A stretch of 5,062 bases of DNA from Verrucomicrobiia bacterium (GTDB lineage Bacteria > Verrucomicrobiota > Verrucomicrobiia > Limisphaerales > Palsa-1400). The DNA lies in contig JAICXV010000248.1 in assembly GCA_025934545.1 (NCBI GenBank), positions 1 to 5,062 of the forward strand, given 5' to 3'. The notes beneath the pieces are model-generated. The model did no database searches, was not told where the DNA came from, and was given only the letters and a program-made list of their open reading frames with translations. The position numbers and the translations under genes are program-made. Positions 1-5,043 of the stretch are shown piece by piece; the first letter of the stretch is position 1, and each line of letters begins with the position of its first letter.

Positions 1-353
1 TACTTCTTACGTTCGCGCATACGAGGATCGCGGGTCAGGAGACCAGCGGCCTTGAGCGAAGCGCGGAAGGTCGTGTCGACTTCGAGCAACGCGCGAGCGA
101 TGCCGTGACGAACTGCGCCGGCCTGACCAGCAGGACCGCCGCCTTCGACGTTAACGCGGACGTCGTACTTGCTGGCACTGTCGGTCGTGACCAACGGTTG
201 TTGGACGACCATGCGGAGCATTTCGGTCGGGAAATAGGTTTCGAACGCGCGGCCGTTCACGGTGATTTTACCGGAACCGCTCGCCAAACGAACACGGGCC
301 ACGGCGGTCTTGCGACGGCCAGTGCCGAGAAATTCTTTTTCAGTTTTTGCCAT
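1..353 (-). CDS. rpsI: 30S ribosomal protein S9 (uS9), 3' end outside the window
   Basis: S9 is a small-subunit ribosomal protein whose C-terminal tail reaches toward the P-site tRNA on the ribosome. The minus strand from 353 reads [20 protein letters not shown], with the family's N-terminal [12 protein letters not shown] motif at residues 9-20. Further on are the signature [20 protein letters not shown] and, at the window edge, [13 protein letters not shown]. The window ends two bases into the next codon (TA_, Tyr expected), so 117 residues are visible and the basic tail ending in the usual SKR is missing. The gene follows rplM by 24 bp in the usual rplM-rpsI order, so the two are almost certainly cotranscribed. 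The ATG at 353-351 fits the family start exactly. The bases before it are pyrimidine-rich (CTTCACTTTCATTTCT) with no Shine-Dalgarno motif, which suggests translational coupling or SD-independent initiation. Confidence 0.97.
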   Translation of the reverse strand, partial: MAKTEKEFLGTGRRKTAVARVRLASGSGKITVNGRAFETYFPTEMLRMVVQQPLVTTDSASKYDVRVNVEGGGPAGQAGAVRHGIARALLEVDTTFRASLKAAGLLTRDPRMRERKK

Positions 354-377
354 AGAAATGAAAGTGAAGTGAAAGCG

Positions 378-812
378 TTACTTCGCGTTCGTCATTGTTG
401 CCGGTTGTTGCGCGGAGTGCGGGTGCTCGGCGCCTTTGTAAACTTTCAGCTTGGTCAACAGGACGCGGCCGAGGCGGTTCTTGGGAACCATTCCTTTAAC
501 GGCGTGCGTGATGAGCTTTTCCGGATGCTTGGCGCGGACTTGCGCGACGGTGGCGTATTTTTCGCCGCCTTTCCAACCGGAATAGGTCATGAACTCCTTG
601 TCGGTTTCTTTCTTGCCGGTCACGCGAATTTTTTCAGCGTTGATCACGACTACGAAATCGCCGGCATCGAGGTGCGGAGTGAAAGTGGGTTTGTTCTTGC
701 CGCGCAAAACATTAGCGACCTGAGCGGCGAGACGTCCGAGGACCGCGCCATCGGCATCAATAATATGCCATTTGCGCTGGTCCAAGTTGATTTTTGGTAA
801 ATGAGTTTTCAT
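378..812 (-). CDS. rplM: 50S ribosomal protein L13 (uL13)
   Basis: L13 is an early-assembling large-subunit protein that binds 23S rRNA. The 144-residue product is the normal family length. It begins MKTHLPK and continues with WHIIDADGAVLGRLAAQVAN, the typical N-terminal region. GDFVVVINAEKIRVTGKK and the YSGWKGG stretch follow. The family signature appears near the C-terminus as AVKGMVPKNRLGR, then LKVYKGAEHPHSAQQP. The ATG at 812-810 was chosen because it matches the family N-terminus. The frame stays open for 65 more codons upstream, to an ATG at 1007, but that extension resembles no L13 sequence. Only a weak AGG (TTAGGCTTTGG) precedes the start. The gene is first in a two-gene unit with rpsI and is divergent from the hybrid kinase gene. 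Confidence 0.97.
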   Translation of the reverse strand: MKTHLPKINLDQRKWHIIDADGAVLGRLAAQVANVLRGKNKPTFTPHLDAGDFVVVINAEKIRVTGKKETDKEFMTYSGWKGGEKYATVAQVRAKHPEKLITHAVKGMVPKNRLGRVLLTKLKVYKGAEHPHSAQQPATMTNAK

Positions 813-835
813 CCAAAGCCTAACAAAGAGCGCAA

Positions 836-863
836 AACCTATCAAAGAAGGGGCCCAAGTCAA
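836..863 (-). promoter_or_regulatory. possible sigma-70-type promoter for rplM-rpsI
   Basis: On the minus strand TTGACT (863-858) is a 5-of-6 match to the -35 consensus. It is followed after 16 bp by TAGGTT (841-836), a poor -10 match sharing only the first T, the second A and the final T. Transcription would start about 20 bases before the rplM ATG, giving a short leader. An A10 tract on the minus strand (945-936) lies about 70 bp further upstream, too far to be a classical UP element. The call rests on pattern and position only. Confidence 0.3.
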
Positions 864-1009
864 TAGGGAAAGTGAGCTGTTTCGTCGAAGACGCACGATT
901 TGGCCGCCAATGACTGGACGTAATGGAGAGGGGAATTTTTTTTTTGCCTTACCAATGGTTTCGTTAGTTACCAAAAAGCAGCCACGAATTGAATGAACTG
1001 TGCGCAATC

Positions 1010-1033
1010 TAGGGGTTGAAGGGTAAACCCCTA
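1010..1033. repeat. 8-bp perfect dyad TAGGGGTT / AACCCCTA
   Basis: TAGGGGTT at 1010-1017 and its exact reverse complement AACCCCTA at 1026-1033 are separated by 8 bases (GAAGGGTA). A further copy, TAGGGGTT, lies at 1102-1109. AAACCCCTA (1025-1033) and TAGGGGTTT (1102-1110) form a 9-bp inverted pair about 70 bp apart. The site sits in the divergent intergenic region between rplM and the hybrid kinase gene, where a transcription-factor operator would be expected. As a transcript it could form a hairpin, but no U-tract follows, so a terminator is unlikely. The binding protein is unknown. Confidence 0.45.
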
Positions 1034-1052
1034 CACCGTCGTGGCATGGCCG

Positions 1053-1081
1053 TTGCTCTCAGGGGCGTGCATGCGAATAAT
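1053..1081 (+). promoter_or_regulatory. possible promoter for the hybrid kinase gene
   Basis: TTGCTC (1053-1058, only the TTG part of the -35 box) is followed after 17 bp by AATAAT (1076-1081, five of six matches to the -10 box). Transcription would start near 1088. That would place the 1111-1139 hairpin inside a leader of roughly 100 nt before the TTG start. A second AT-rich box, TATAAA at 1142-1147, has no acceptable -35 element at the right distance. Confidence 0.27.
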
Positions 1082-1110
1082 CCCTTGGCCCGATAGTTGG
1101 ATAGGGGTTT

Positions 1111-1139
1111 GTCTTAGAGCTCTCGGAATGCTCTAAGAC
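1111..1139. repeat. perfect 10-bp stem-loop upstream of the hybrid kinase gene
   Basis: GTCTTAGAGC (1111-1120) pairs without mismatch with GCTCTAAGAC (1130-1139) around a 9-base loop TCTCGGAAT. It is the longest perfect inverted repeat I found in the window. It ends 49 bases before the probable kinase start. The following bases are GTTATAAAGAGACGG, with no T-run, so this is not a standard intrinsic terminator for plus-strand transcription. The minus-strand continuation (AAACCCCTATCC) also lacks a T-run. It could be an operator dyad or an RNA structure in the kinase leader. Confidence 0.55.
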
Positions 1140-1174
1140 GTTATAAAGAGACGGCGCCGGTATTTTTAAAGCAT

Positions 1175-1181
1175 GGAGTGG
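1175..1181 (+). promoter_or_regulatory. ribosome binding site deciding a TTG start
   Basis: GGAGTGG lies with GGAG ending 10 bases before TTG at 1189. The in-frame ATG codons at 1201 and 1231 have no comparable motif at the right distance, so the TTG is the best-supported start of the kinase. Confidence 0.5.
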
Positions 1182-1188
1182 CAGTCAA

Positions 1189-3678
1189 TTGCGTCAGAAA
1201 ATGAGAAGCGATATCTATACGTCTGCAGTAATGGAAGGAAGCGCGGAAGCAGGCCTGCCGGTCGGCGGCTGGCATTTCCAACAGTTCGCCGACAACGTGA
1301 ACCAGGTTTTTTGGGTGGTCGATGCCATCACGCGACGCATCGTTTATCTCAGCCCGGCTTTCGAACAGATTTGGGGACGCGACCGCCAGGTGCTGGGCGA
1401 AGGTCCGGATCCCTGGCTCGCATTTGTTCATCCGGAGGACCGCAGCCGCGTCATCAAAACTTTCTTGTCAAAATCCTCGGGCCAACGTGAGGAGACTTAC
1501 CGGATTGTCCGGCCCAATGGAGAAGTTCGTTGGCTGCGCGATCGCGCCTACCCGATTTGTGACGCCGACGGAATGGTTTATCGGGTGTTGGGTATCGCGG
1601 AGGACATCACCGAGCGCAAGCGATTTGAACAACAATGGACGATGTTGTCGCGGCTGGGGAGCAGTCTCAATGTCGTGGAAACGGCTGAAGAAGCGACACA
1701 AATCATCCTGGATGCGTCTCTGGAGTTATTCGCGTGGGACTGTTTCACGCTCGCCGTCTACGACTCTGATACTGATTTGGTGACGACGTTAGCGGCAATA
1801 GACACGATTGATGGAAAGCGCACGCGTTGCATGGCCAATTTAAACCTGTCCAAGCCATCGACGCGTGCGCGCAGTGTATTAGTTGGCGGCGCGCAGCTCG
1901 TCTTGCGCAAGGAAGACGAAGGCGCGGACAAGACTTCGAAAATGTTCGGCGACAAATCGCGGCCGTCGAAGTCGATGATGCTGGTGCCGATGCGGCTGGG
2001 AGCGAAAACCGTTGGCATCCTGTCGGTGCAAAGTTATCGCATCAACGCCTACTGCCAGGCCGATTTGGATTTGATGCAATTATTCGCCGACCATGCGGCC
2101 GGGGCGATGAACCGGATTCGAGCGGAAGAGGAGCGGCGCAAGGCGGAAGAGCGGCTGGCCGAGCAGGCGGCGCTTTTGGAGCTCACGCCCGACGCCGTCA
2201 TTGTGCGCAGCATGGATGACCGGATCATTTATTGGAACAAAGGCGCGGAACGGATGTTCGGGTGGACCAAACAGGAAGTGCTGGGGACGCGTTCCGTTGA
2301 AATGCACAAGGATCAGCAAAAATTTCATGACATCAATAACGTGTGCAGGGATCAAGGTGAATGGTTCGGAGAACTCGTAAAACTCACCAAGTCCGGCCAT
2401 GAAATAACCGTGCAATCACGAGGCACGTTGATCCTGGGGCCCGACCAGACCCCAAAAGCGATCCTCATCATCAATAGCGATATTACGGACCAGAAAAAAC
2501 TGGAAGCGCAAATGTTGCGCGCGCAACGCATGGAGAGCATCGGCACGCTGGCCGGTGGAATCGCGCATGATTTGAACAACGTGCTCGCGCCGATTTTGAT
2601 GTCGGTGCAATTGTTGCGCAAGAACGCGCAGACGCCCAAGGAGAAGGCGTTGCTCGACACGGTCGAGAACAGCAGCAAACGCGGGGCGGACCTGGTGCGG
2701 CAGGTGTTGACGTTTGCGCGCGGCATGGAAAGCCAGCGCACGGCCGTGAATTTGCGGATCCTGGCCAGGGAAATTCAGAAAGTCATTTTCGATACGTTCC
2801 CGAAAAACATTTCATTCGAGCTGAGAAGTCCGAAAGAACTTTGGATGATCGAAGCGGACCCGACGCATGTGCATCAGGTGTTGATGAATCTATGCGTCAA
2901 TGCGCGCGATGCCATGACCGAAGGTGGCAAACTGGTGGTGGAATTGGCCAACACGGTGCTCGACGAAGGTTATGCGAAGATGCAATCGGATGCGAAACCC
3001 GGGCCGTATATCGTGATGACCGTCGAGGACACCGGAACTGGTATTACGCCCGAGGTGCAGGAGAAAATGTTCGATCCGTTTTTCACGACGAAAGAAATCG
3101 GCAAAGGAACAGGCCTCGGACTTTCGACGGTGGTGACGATCGTCAATGCGCACCGCGGCTTTATCAACGTTTATAGCGAGATCGGACGCGGCACGAAATT
3201 TAAAATTTTCCTTCCCGCCAAACCGAGCAAGGAACAAGCAAACGCGGAATCGATGGATCCATCCAACGCGCTGCCGACCGGTCACGGCGAAACGATCCTG
3301 ATTGTTGATGATGAGGAAAATCTACGGACCATCACGCAGGAAACATTGGAGACGTTCGGTTACCGCGTGTTGGCTGCGGCCAATGGAGCCGAAGCCGTCG
3401 CCATTTATGCGCAGCACGGACCTCAAATTTCCGTGGTGTTGACCGACATGATGATGCCGGTGATGGACGGCCCGGCGACGATTGTGGCGCTGCAATCGAT
3501 GAATCCTAGGGTCAAGGTCATCGGTTCAAGCGGACTGGGCATGCACGAGACCGCCGGACGAACGGTGGCGTCGGGATTGCGATATTTTGTGCCGAAGCCC
3601 TATACCGCCGAACGGTTGCTGAAGATTTTGAACCAGGTGCTCAACGATCACGGGCCAGCGGTAGCGAATGCGCAGTGA
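1189..3678 (+). CDS. soluble hybrid histidine kinase, PAS-GAF-PAS-HisKA-HATPase-REC
   Basis: This is a predicted cytoplasmic sensor kinase that autophosphorylates on His and passes the phosphate to its own receiver Asp. No transmembrane segment or signal peptide is visible in its 829 residues. A first PAS domain with PAC motif spans about 28-147 (HPEDRSRV, GEVRWLRDRAYP, GIAEDITERKRFEQQ). A GAF-like domain covers about 155-310, then a charged coiled-coil linker at 308-330. A second PAS covers about 325-440 (TPDAVIVRSMDDRIIYWNKG, ending INSDITDQKKLE). The HisKA domain has the H-box GGIAHDLNNVLAP with phospho-acceptor His460. In the ATPase domain the N-box is NLCVNARDA (567-575), the G1 box DTGTGI (614-619), the F-box FDPFFTT (628-634) and the G2 box GKGTGLGLS (638-646). 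The receiver (701-820) has the acidic pair D707/D708, acceptor D753 in LTDMMMP, S780 and K803 in VPKPY, so it looks active. The TTG start is supported by GGAG upstream; ATG at 1201 or 1231 would shorten it by 4 or 14 residues without touching a domain. The signal sensed is not evident. No HPt protein or partner regulator is nearby. Confidence 0.95.
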   Translation: MRQKMRSDIYTSAVMEGSAEAGLPVGGWHFQQFADNVNQVFWVVDAITRRIVYLSPAFEQIWGRDRQVLGEGPDPWLAFVHPEDRSRVIKTFLSKSSGQREETYRIVRPNGEVRWLRDRAYPICDADGMVYRVLGIAEDITERKRFEQQWTMLSRLGSSLNVVETAEEATQIILDASLELFAWDCFTLAVYDSDTDLVTTLAAIDTIDGKRTRCMANLNLSKPSTRARSVLVGGAQLVLRKEDEGADKTSKMFGDKSRPSKSMMLVPMRLGAKTVGILSVQSYRINAYCQADLDLMQLFADHAAGAMNRIRAEEERRKAEERLAEQAALLELTPDAVIVRSMDDRIIYWNKGAERMFGWTKQEVLGTRSVEMHKDQQKFHDINNVCRDQGEWFGELVKLTKSGHEITVQSRGTLILGPDQTPKAILIINSDITDQKKLEAQMLRAQRMESIGTLAGGIAHDLNNVLAPILMSVQLLRKNAQTPKEKALLDTVENSSKRGADLVRQVLTFARGMESQRTAVNLRILAREIQKVIFDTFPKNISFELRSPKELWMIEADPTHVHQVLMNLCVNARDAMTEGGKLVVELANTVLDEGYAKMQSDAKPGPYIVMTVEDTGTGITPEVQEKMFDPFFTTKEIGKGTGLGLSTVVTIVNAHRGFINVYSEIGRGTKFKIFLPAKPSKEQANAESMDPSNALPTGHGETILIVDDEENLRTITQETLETFGYRVLAAANGAEAVAIYAQHGPQISVVLTDMMMPVMDGPATIVALQSMNPRVKVIGSSGLGMHETAGRTVASGLRYFVPKPYTAERLLKILNQVLNDHGPAVANAQ

Positions 3679-3716
3679 AGACAGTTGCGCGGTTGTGTCG
3701 TGAATCTTCCATTCGC
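3664..3716. other. imperfect inverted repeat across the kinase stop codon
   Basis: GCGAATG (3664-3670) and GAAGA (3677-3681) are complementary to CATTCGC (3710-3716) and TCTTC (3705-3709). The result is a two-part stem with a 6-base bulge on one side and a loop of 23 bases. It covers the last kinase codons and most of the 59-bp gap to the convergent gene. No T-run follows on either strand. It could help stop transcription between the convergent genes, but chance pairing is possible. Confidence 0.22.
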
Positions 3717-3737
3717 GTCCATGTTCCGTCTGTGTTC

Positions 3738-4130
3738 TCACTTCTCCACGGCTGACAAATTGTGGACATCGCGGGATAGAAGCCAACGACCATCGCGCTG
3801 TTTGCGATAAACCGTTAGACGATGCCCGGCGAGTTGCGCCGTTTTCCCGGCTGCGCTCGGCGTTACGGACAACGCATCCCGGCTCCGCGTGTAGGCGATC
3901 TCACTGACAACAACGACCTCTTCTAACTCGCTCGTGCAACAAATCCGCATCTGTTCGTGGGCGGCCGTGAAGTTGGAGGAAAATCGCTCTCGGTCGAACG
4001 GCGCCTGTCCGGGCGTTAGAAAAACGACATCCTCCGCGACTAAGGTGAGCAGACGGGCGAGATCGCCGGCATTGACGGCCTCAATCCAAATTGAATGCAC
4101 CGCACGGATTTCTTGTTCATCAGATGCCAT
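3738..4130 (-). CDS. SnoaL-like / DUF4440-type small protein (nuclear transport factor 2 fold)
   Basis: The 130-residue protein has the layout of the SnoaL-like/DUF4440 (SgcJ/EcaC-type) family. An N-terminal helix region (EIRAVHSIWIEAVNAGDLARLL, residues 7-28) leads into LVAEDVVFLTPGQAPFDRERF (30-50). The central strands are less conserved. The C-terminal part is AGHRLTVYRKQRDGRWLLSRDVHNL (101-125), close to the family's usual ending of a hydrophobic strand, a DGRW turn and an RD motif. These proteins form cone-shaped alpha+beta folds, usually dimers, with a pocket that binds small molecules. Members include polyketide cyclases and many proteins of unknown role, so no reaction can be assigned. 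There is no signal peptide, so it should be cytosolic. The ATG at 4130-4128 is the natural start, with only GAG as a weak ribosome site. The gene is convergent with the kinase and has no close same-strand partner. A Cys64-Cys65 pair is an unexplained detail. Confidence 0.83.
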   Translation of the reverse strand: MASDEQEIRAVHSIWIEAVNAGDLARLLTLVAEDVVFLTPGQAPFDRERFSSNFTAAHEQMRICCTSELEEVVVVSEIAYTRSRDALSVTPSAAGKTAQLAGHRLTVYRKQRDGRWLLSRDVHNLSAVEK

Positions 4131-4161
4131 AGCATGTCTCGTGGCCCAAACTATTCATACA

Positions 4162-4174
4162 CGACCGACGGTCG
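4162..4174. repeat. short compact palindrome CGACCGACGGTCG
   Basis: CGACCG and CGGTCG are reverse complements separated by one base. As a hairpin this means a 5-bp stem with a 3-base loop (GAC). On the plus strand it is followed by CATAATTTTAAC, which is AT-rich but not a clean U-tract. It lies about 30 bp upstream of the SnoaL-like gene start, so it could be an operator for that gene or a weak terminator of plus-strand transcription. Evidence is minimal. Confidence 0.25.
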
Positions 4175-4253
4175 CATAATTTTAACACGCGAACAAGACT
4201 GTGCCCTTTAATCGACACAAGCGCATTGGCTCACCCCAGCTTCTGATCTGCCG

Positions 4254-4318
4254 GAACCGCAACGCGGTTGAAGCATATAGCCCAGGGTTGCGGTGGCAGC
4301 AGGGCGCTACCCTGGGTA
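4254..4318. repeat. compound palindromic element, probably a dispersed intergenic repeat
   Basis: Two inverted repeats sit side by side. AACCGC-AAC-GCGGTT (4255-4269) is a 6-bp stem with a 3-base loop. CCCAGGGT (4281-4288) pairs with ACCCTGGG (4309-4316). The second stem continues, after a T-T mismatch, with GCG (4290-4292) against CGC (4305-4307), leaving a 12-base loop. Read through as protein, the minus strand gives LLPRVAPCCHRNPGL and the plus strand AYSPGLRWQQGATLGN. I recognise both as motifs recurring in many short 'hypothetical proteins' of Verrucomicrobia and Planctomycetes, as expected when a non-coding repeat is mis-called as genes. That link is from memory, not from a search. The element lies in non-coding DNA between the 118-aa membrane protein gene and the SnoaL-like gene. 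True ends are uncertain because only one copy is visible. Confidence 0.6.
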
Positions 4319-4338
4319 ACAGCCGTAAATTTTTTAAT

Positions 4339-4360
4339 GGGGGGCGGCGCGGCGGCCGCG
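4339..4360. other. G+C-only block between AT-rich flanks
   Basis: All 22 bases are G or C, starting with a run of six G and ending in GCGGCCGCG. Left of it is AAATTTTTTAAT and right of it, from about 4371, AGTTTATTTTATCCTTTAG. The change of composition is abrupt. It may be the outer part of the neighbouring palindromic repeat or a separate structural element in the 3' region of the membrane-protein gene. No function can be assigned. Confidence 0.3.
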
Positions 4361-4398
4361 TCTTATGCCTGCAGTTTATTTTATCCTTTAGCCTTTCT

Positions 4399-4755
4399 TC
4401 ACCGAATCCATTGCCAAACCGTTCGGATACCCATAATAGCCAATGCTGCAAAGGCAATCAAAAGCAGGGCGACTGCAAAATCTCGAAAACCTTTGCGCTT
4501 TTGCCGACCTGCCACGCAGTCCAGGGAAGGCACCGCGTGAAAACTTAAATAGACCTCCCGCCTGCCGCCGTCTGCATCGGCGACATAAAAATCAGAGACT
4601 CGCTGCCGCTCGGAAACAGACGAAGGCAAAGACTCGACAGCACTTTGGAGAGTGCCAGCGAGGATGCGCAACGATTCCGGCGTGCCGAAAACCCGCACGT
4701 ACCTTTCGCGATGTGACTCAACTCCGACCAGAAGTTTGGGATACGGTTCCGTCAT
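4399..4755 (-). CDS. hypothetical protein with C-terminal membrane anchor
   Basis: I do not recognise this 118-residue protein. Residues 1-75 look like a small soluble alpha/beta domain: a strand-rich start (KLLVGVE, YVRVFG), a helix beginning TPESLRILAGTLQSAVESLP (25-44), then a polar segment and strands DFYVADADGGRREVYLSFHA (55-74). A basic stretch RQKRKGFRD (84-92) leads into one clear transmembrane helix of about 20 residues (93-112, FAVALLLIAFAALAIMGI). The protein ends RTVWQWIR. By the positive-inside rule the N-terminal domain should be cytoplasmic and the protein tail-anchored in the inner membrane. The 'GTPESLR...LA' pattern resembles some small bacterial domains, including certain immunity proteins, but not strongly enough to name. 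The ATG at 4755-4753 gives the fullest start; no good Shine-Dalgarno site precedes it. The coherent domain-plus-anchor layout favours a real gene over the overlapping plus-strand frames. Confidence 0.7.
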   Translation of the reverse strand: MTEPYPKLLVGVESHRERYVRVFGTPESLRILAGTLQSAVESLPSSVSERQRVSDFYVADADGGRREVYLSFHAVPSLDCVAGRQKRKGFRDFAVALLLIAFAALAIMGIRTVWQWIR

Positions 4756-4781
4756 AAAGGTTGAATTCGCCTATAGCAAAG

Positions 4782-4806
4782 CTCAGCGGCGGTAGGGCCC
4801 GCTGAG
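4782..4806. repeat. perfect 8-bp hairpin in the gap before the membrane-protein gene
   Basis: CTCAGCGG (4782-4789) and CCGCTGAG (4799-4806) are exact reverse complements around the 9-base loop CGGTAGGGC, and a G-T pair can extend the stem outward. On the minus strand the stem is followed by CTTTGCTATAGG, which has only a broken T-stretch. It could be a weak terminator after the Nif11-like ORF, or a structure at the very 5' end of the membrane-protein transcript. Confidence 0.45.
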
Positions 4807-4812
4807 TGGTGG

Positions 4813-4842
4813 ATTGTAAATGCAACGTCAAGCCGCCGTCCA
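4813..4842 (-). promoter_or_regulatory. possible promoter for the membrane-protein gene
   Basis: On the minus strand TGGACG (4842-4837, four of six -35 matches) is followed after 18 bp by TACAAT (4818-4813, five of six -10 matches). Transcription would begin near 4806, exactly where the 4782-4806 hairpin starts, giving a leader of about 50 nt. A stronger-looking TTGACG at 4831-4826 has no -10 box at the usual distance. Confidence 0.28.
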
Positions 4843-4873
4843 CTGGCGCACTCTTGTCAGGCCGCCTATATAA

Positions 4874-5029
4874 TCATGGCAGCGATGTGTGCTCCCACTC
4901 ATGGCCGCTCGCCTTCGCAACCGCAAACACGTCCTGCCCACTGGCAGCCGCACGTATCAAACTTTCGGCGAACTCGGCGTTTGCTAGGCAGGCGTCGTAT
5001 GCTCGAATTGAACAGTCAAGTAGTTCCAC
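4874..5029 (-). CDS. short protein resembling a Nif11-type leader peptide
   Basis: The minus strand is open from the right window edge to TGA at 4876-4874. GTG at 5029-5027 is the best start because GAAGAGG (5043-5037) lies 7 bases before it, giving 51 residues. An ATG two codons earlier (5035) lies only one base after GAGG, which is too close. A start beyond the window cannot be excluded. The product reads ANAEFAESLIRAA, then SGQDVFAVAKASGHEW, and ends HTSLP. This matches the rhythm of Nif11-like domains: a helix ending in L..AA, a short turn, then V..AK..G with an aromatic or hydrophobic ending. Nif11 domains are leader regions of some ribosomally made modified peptides and also occur as small proteins of unknown role. 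Here the chain stops a few residues after the domain-like part, with no GG cleavage motif and no core peptide. The N-terminal helix aligns only with a one-residue gap, so the family call is tentative. Confidence 0.5.
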   Translation of the reverse strand: MELLDCSIRAYDACLANAEFAESLIRAAASGQDVFAVAKASGHEWEHTSLP

Positions 5030-5036
5030 GCGCATG

Positions 5037-5043
5037 CCTCTTC
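5037..5043 (-). promoter_or_regulatory. ribosome binding site of the Nif11-like ORF
   Basis: GAAGAGG on the minus strand is one of the clearest Shine-Dalgarno matches in the window, 7 bases before GTG at 5029. It favours the GTG over the ATG at 5035 and supports the ORF being translated. Confidence 0.45.

Noticed and set aside
105..800. Plus-strand 231-codon open frame opposite rplM-rpsI
   Set aside because: It lies entirely antisense to two certain ribosomal genes and crosses their intergenic gap. It is a codon-bias shadow.
813..1007. In-frame 65-codon upstream extension of rplM from an ATG at 1007
   Set aside because: The L13 family starts at the MKTHLPK position. The extension has no family similarity and covers promoter-like DNA and an A10 tract. 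It is just an open frame.
1010..1033. NarL-type 7-2-7 site from the ACCCCT-like heptamers
   Set aside because: The half-sites face the wrong way, have an 8-base spacer and differ from TACYYMT at the first base.
3934..4179. Plus-strand 81-codon frame
   Set aside because: It is antisense to the SnoaL-like gene, whose family pattern is clear.
4281..4335. Intrinsic terminator made of the CCCAGGGT hairpin and the T6 run at 4330-4335
   Set aside because: The T-run starts 13 bases after the stem, too far for an intrinsic terminator, and no plus-strand gene precedes it.
4182..4457. Minus-strand 91-codon frame containing PRVAP and NPGL motifs
   Set aside because: Its recognisable part comes from the palindromic repeat, and its start overlaps the end of the 118-aa gene in another frame. 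It is better explained as a translated repeat than a gene.
4201..4548. Plus-strand frames of 90-115 codons over the repeat and the membrane-protein gene
   Set aside because: They are low-complexity, basic translations crossing the repeat and antisense to a more coherent ORF. No domain was recognised.
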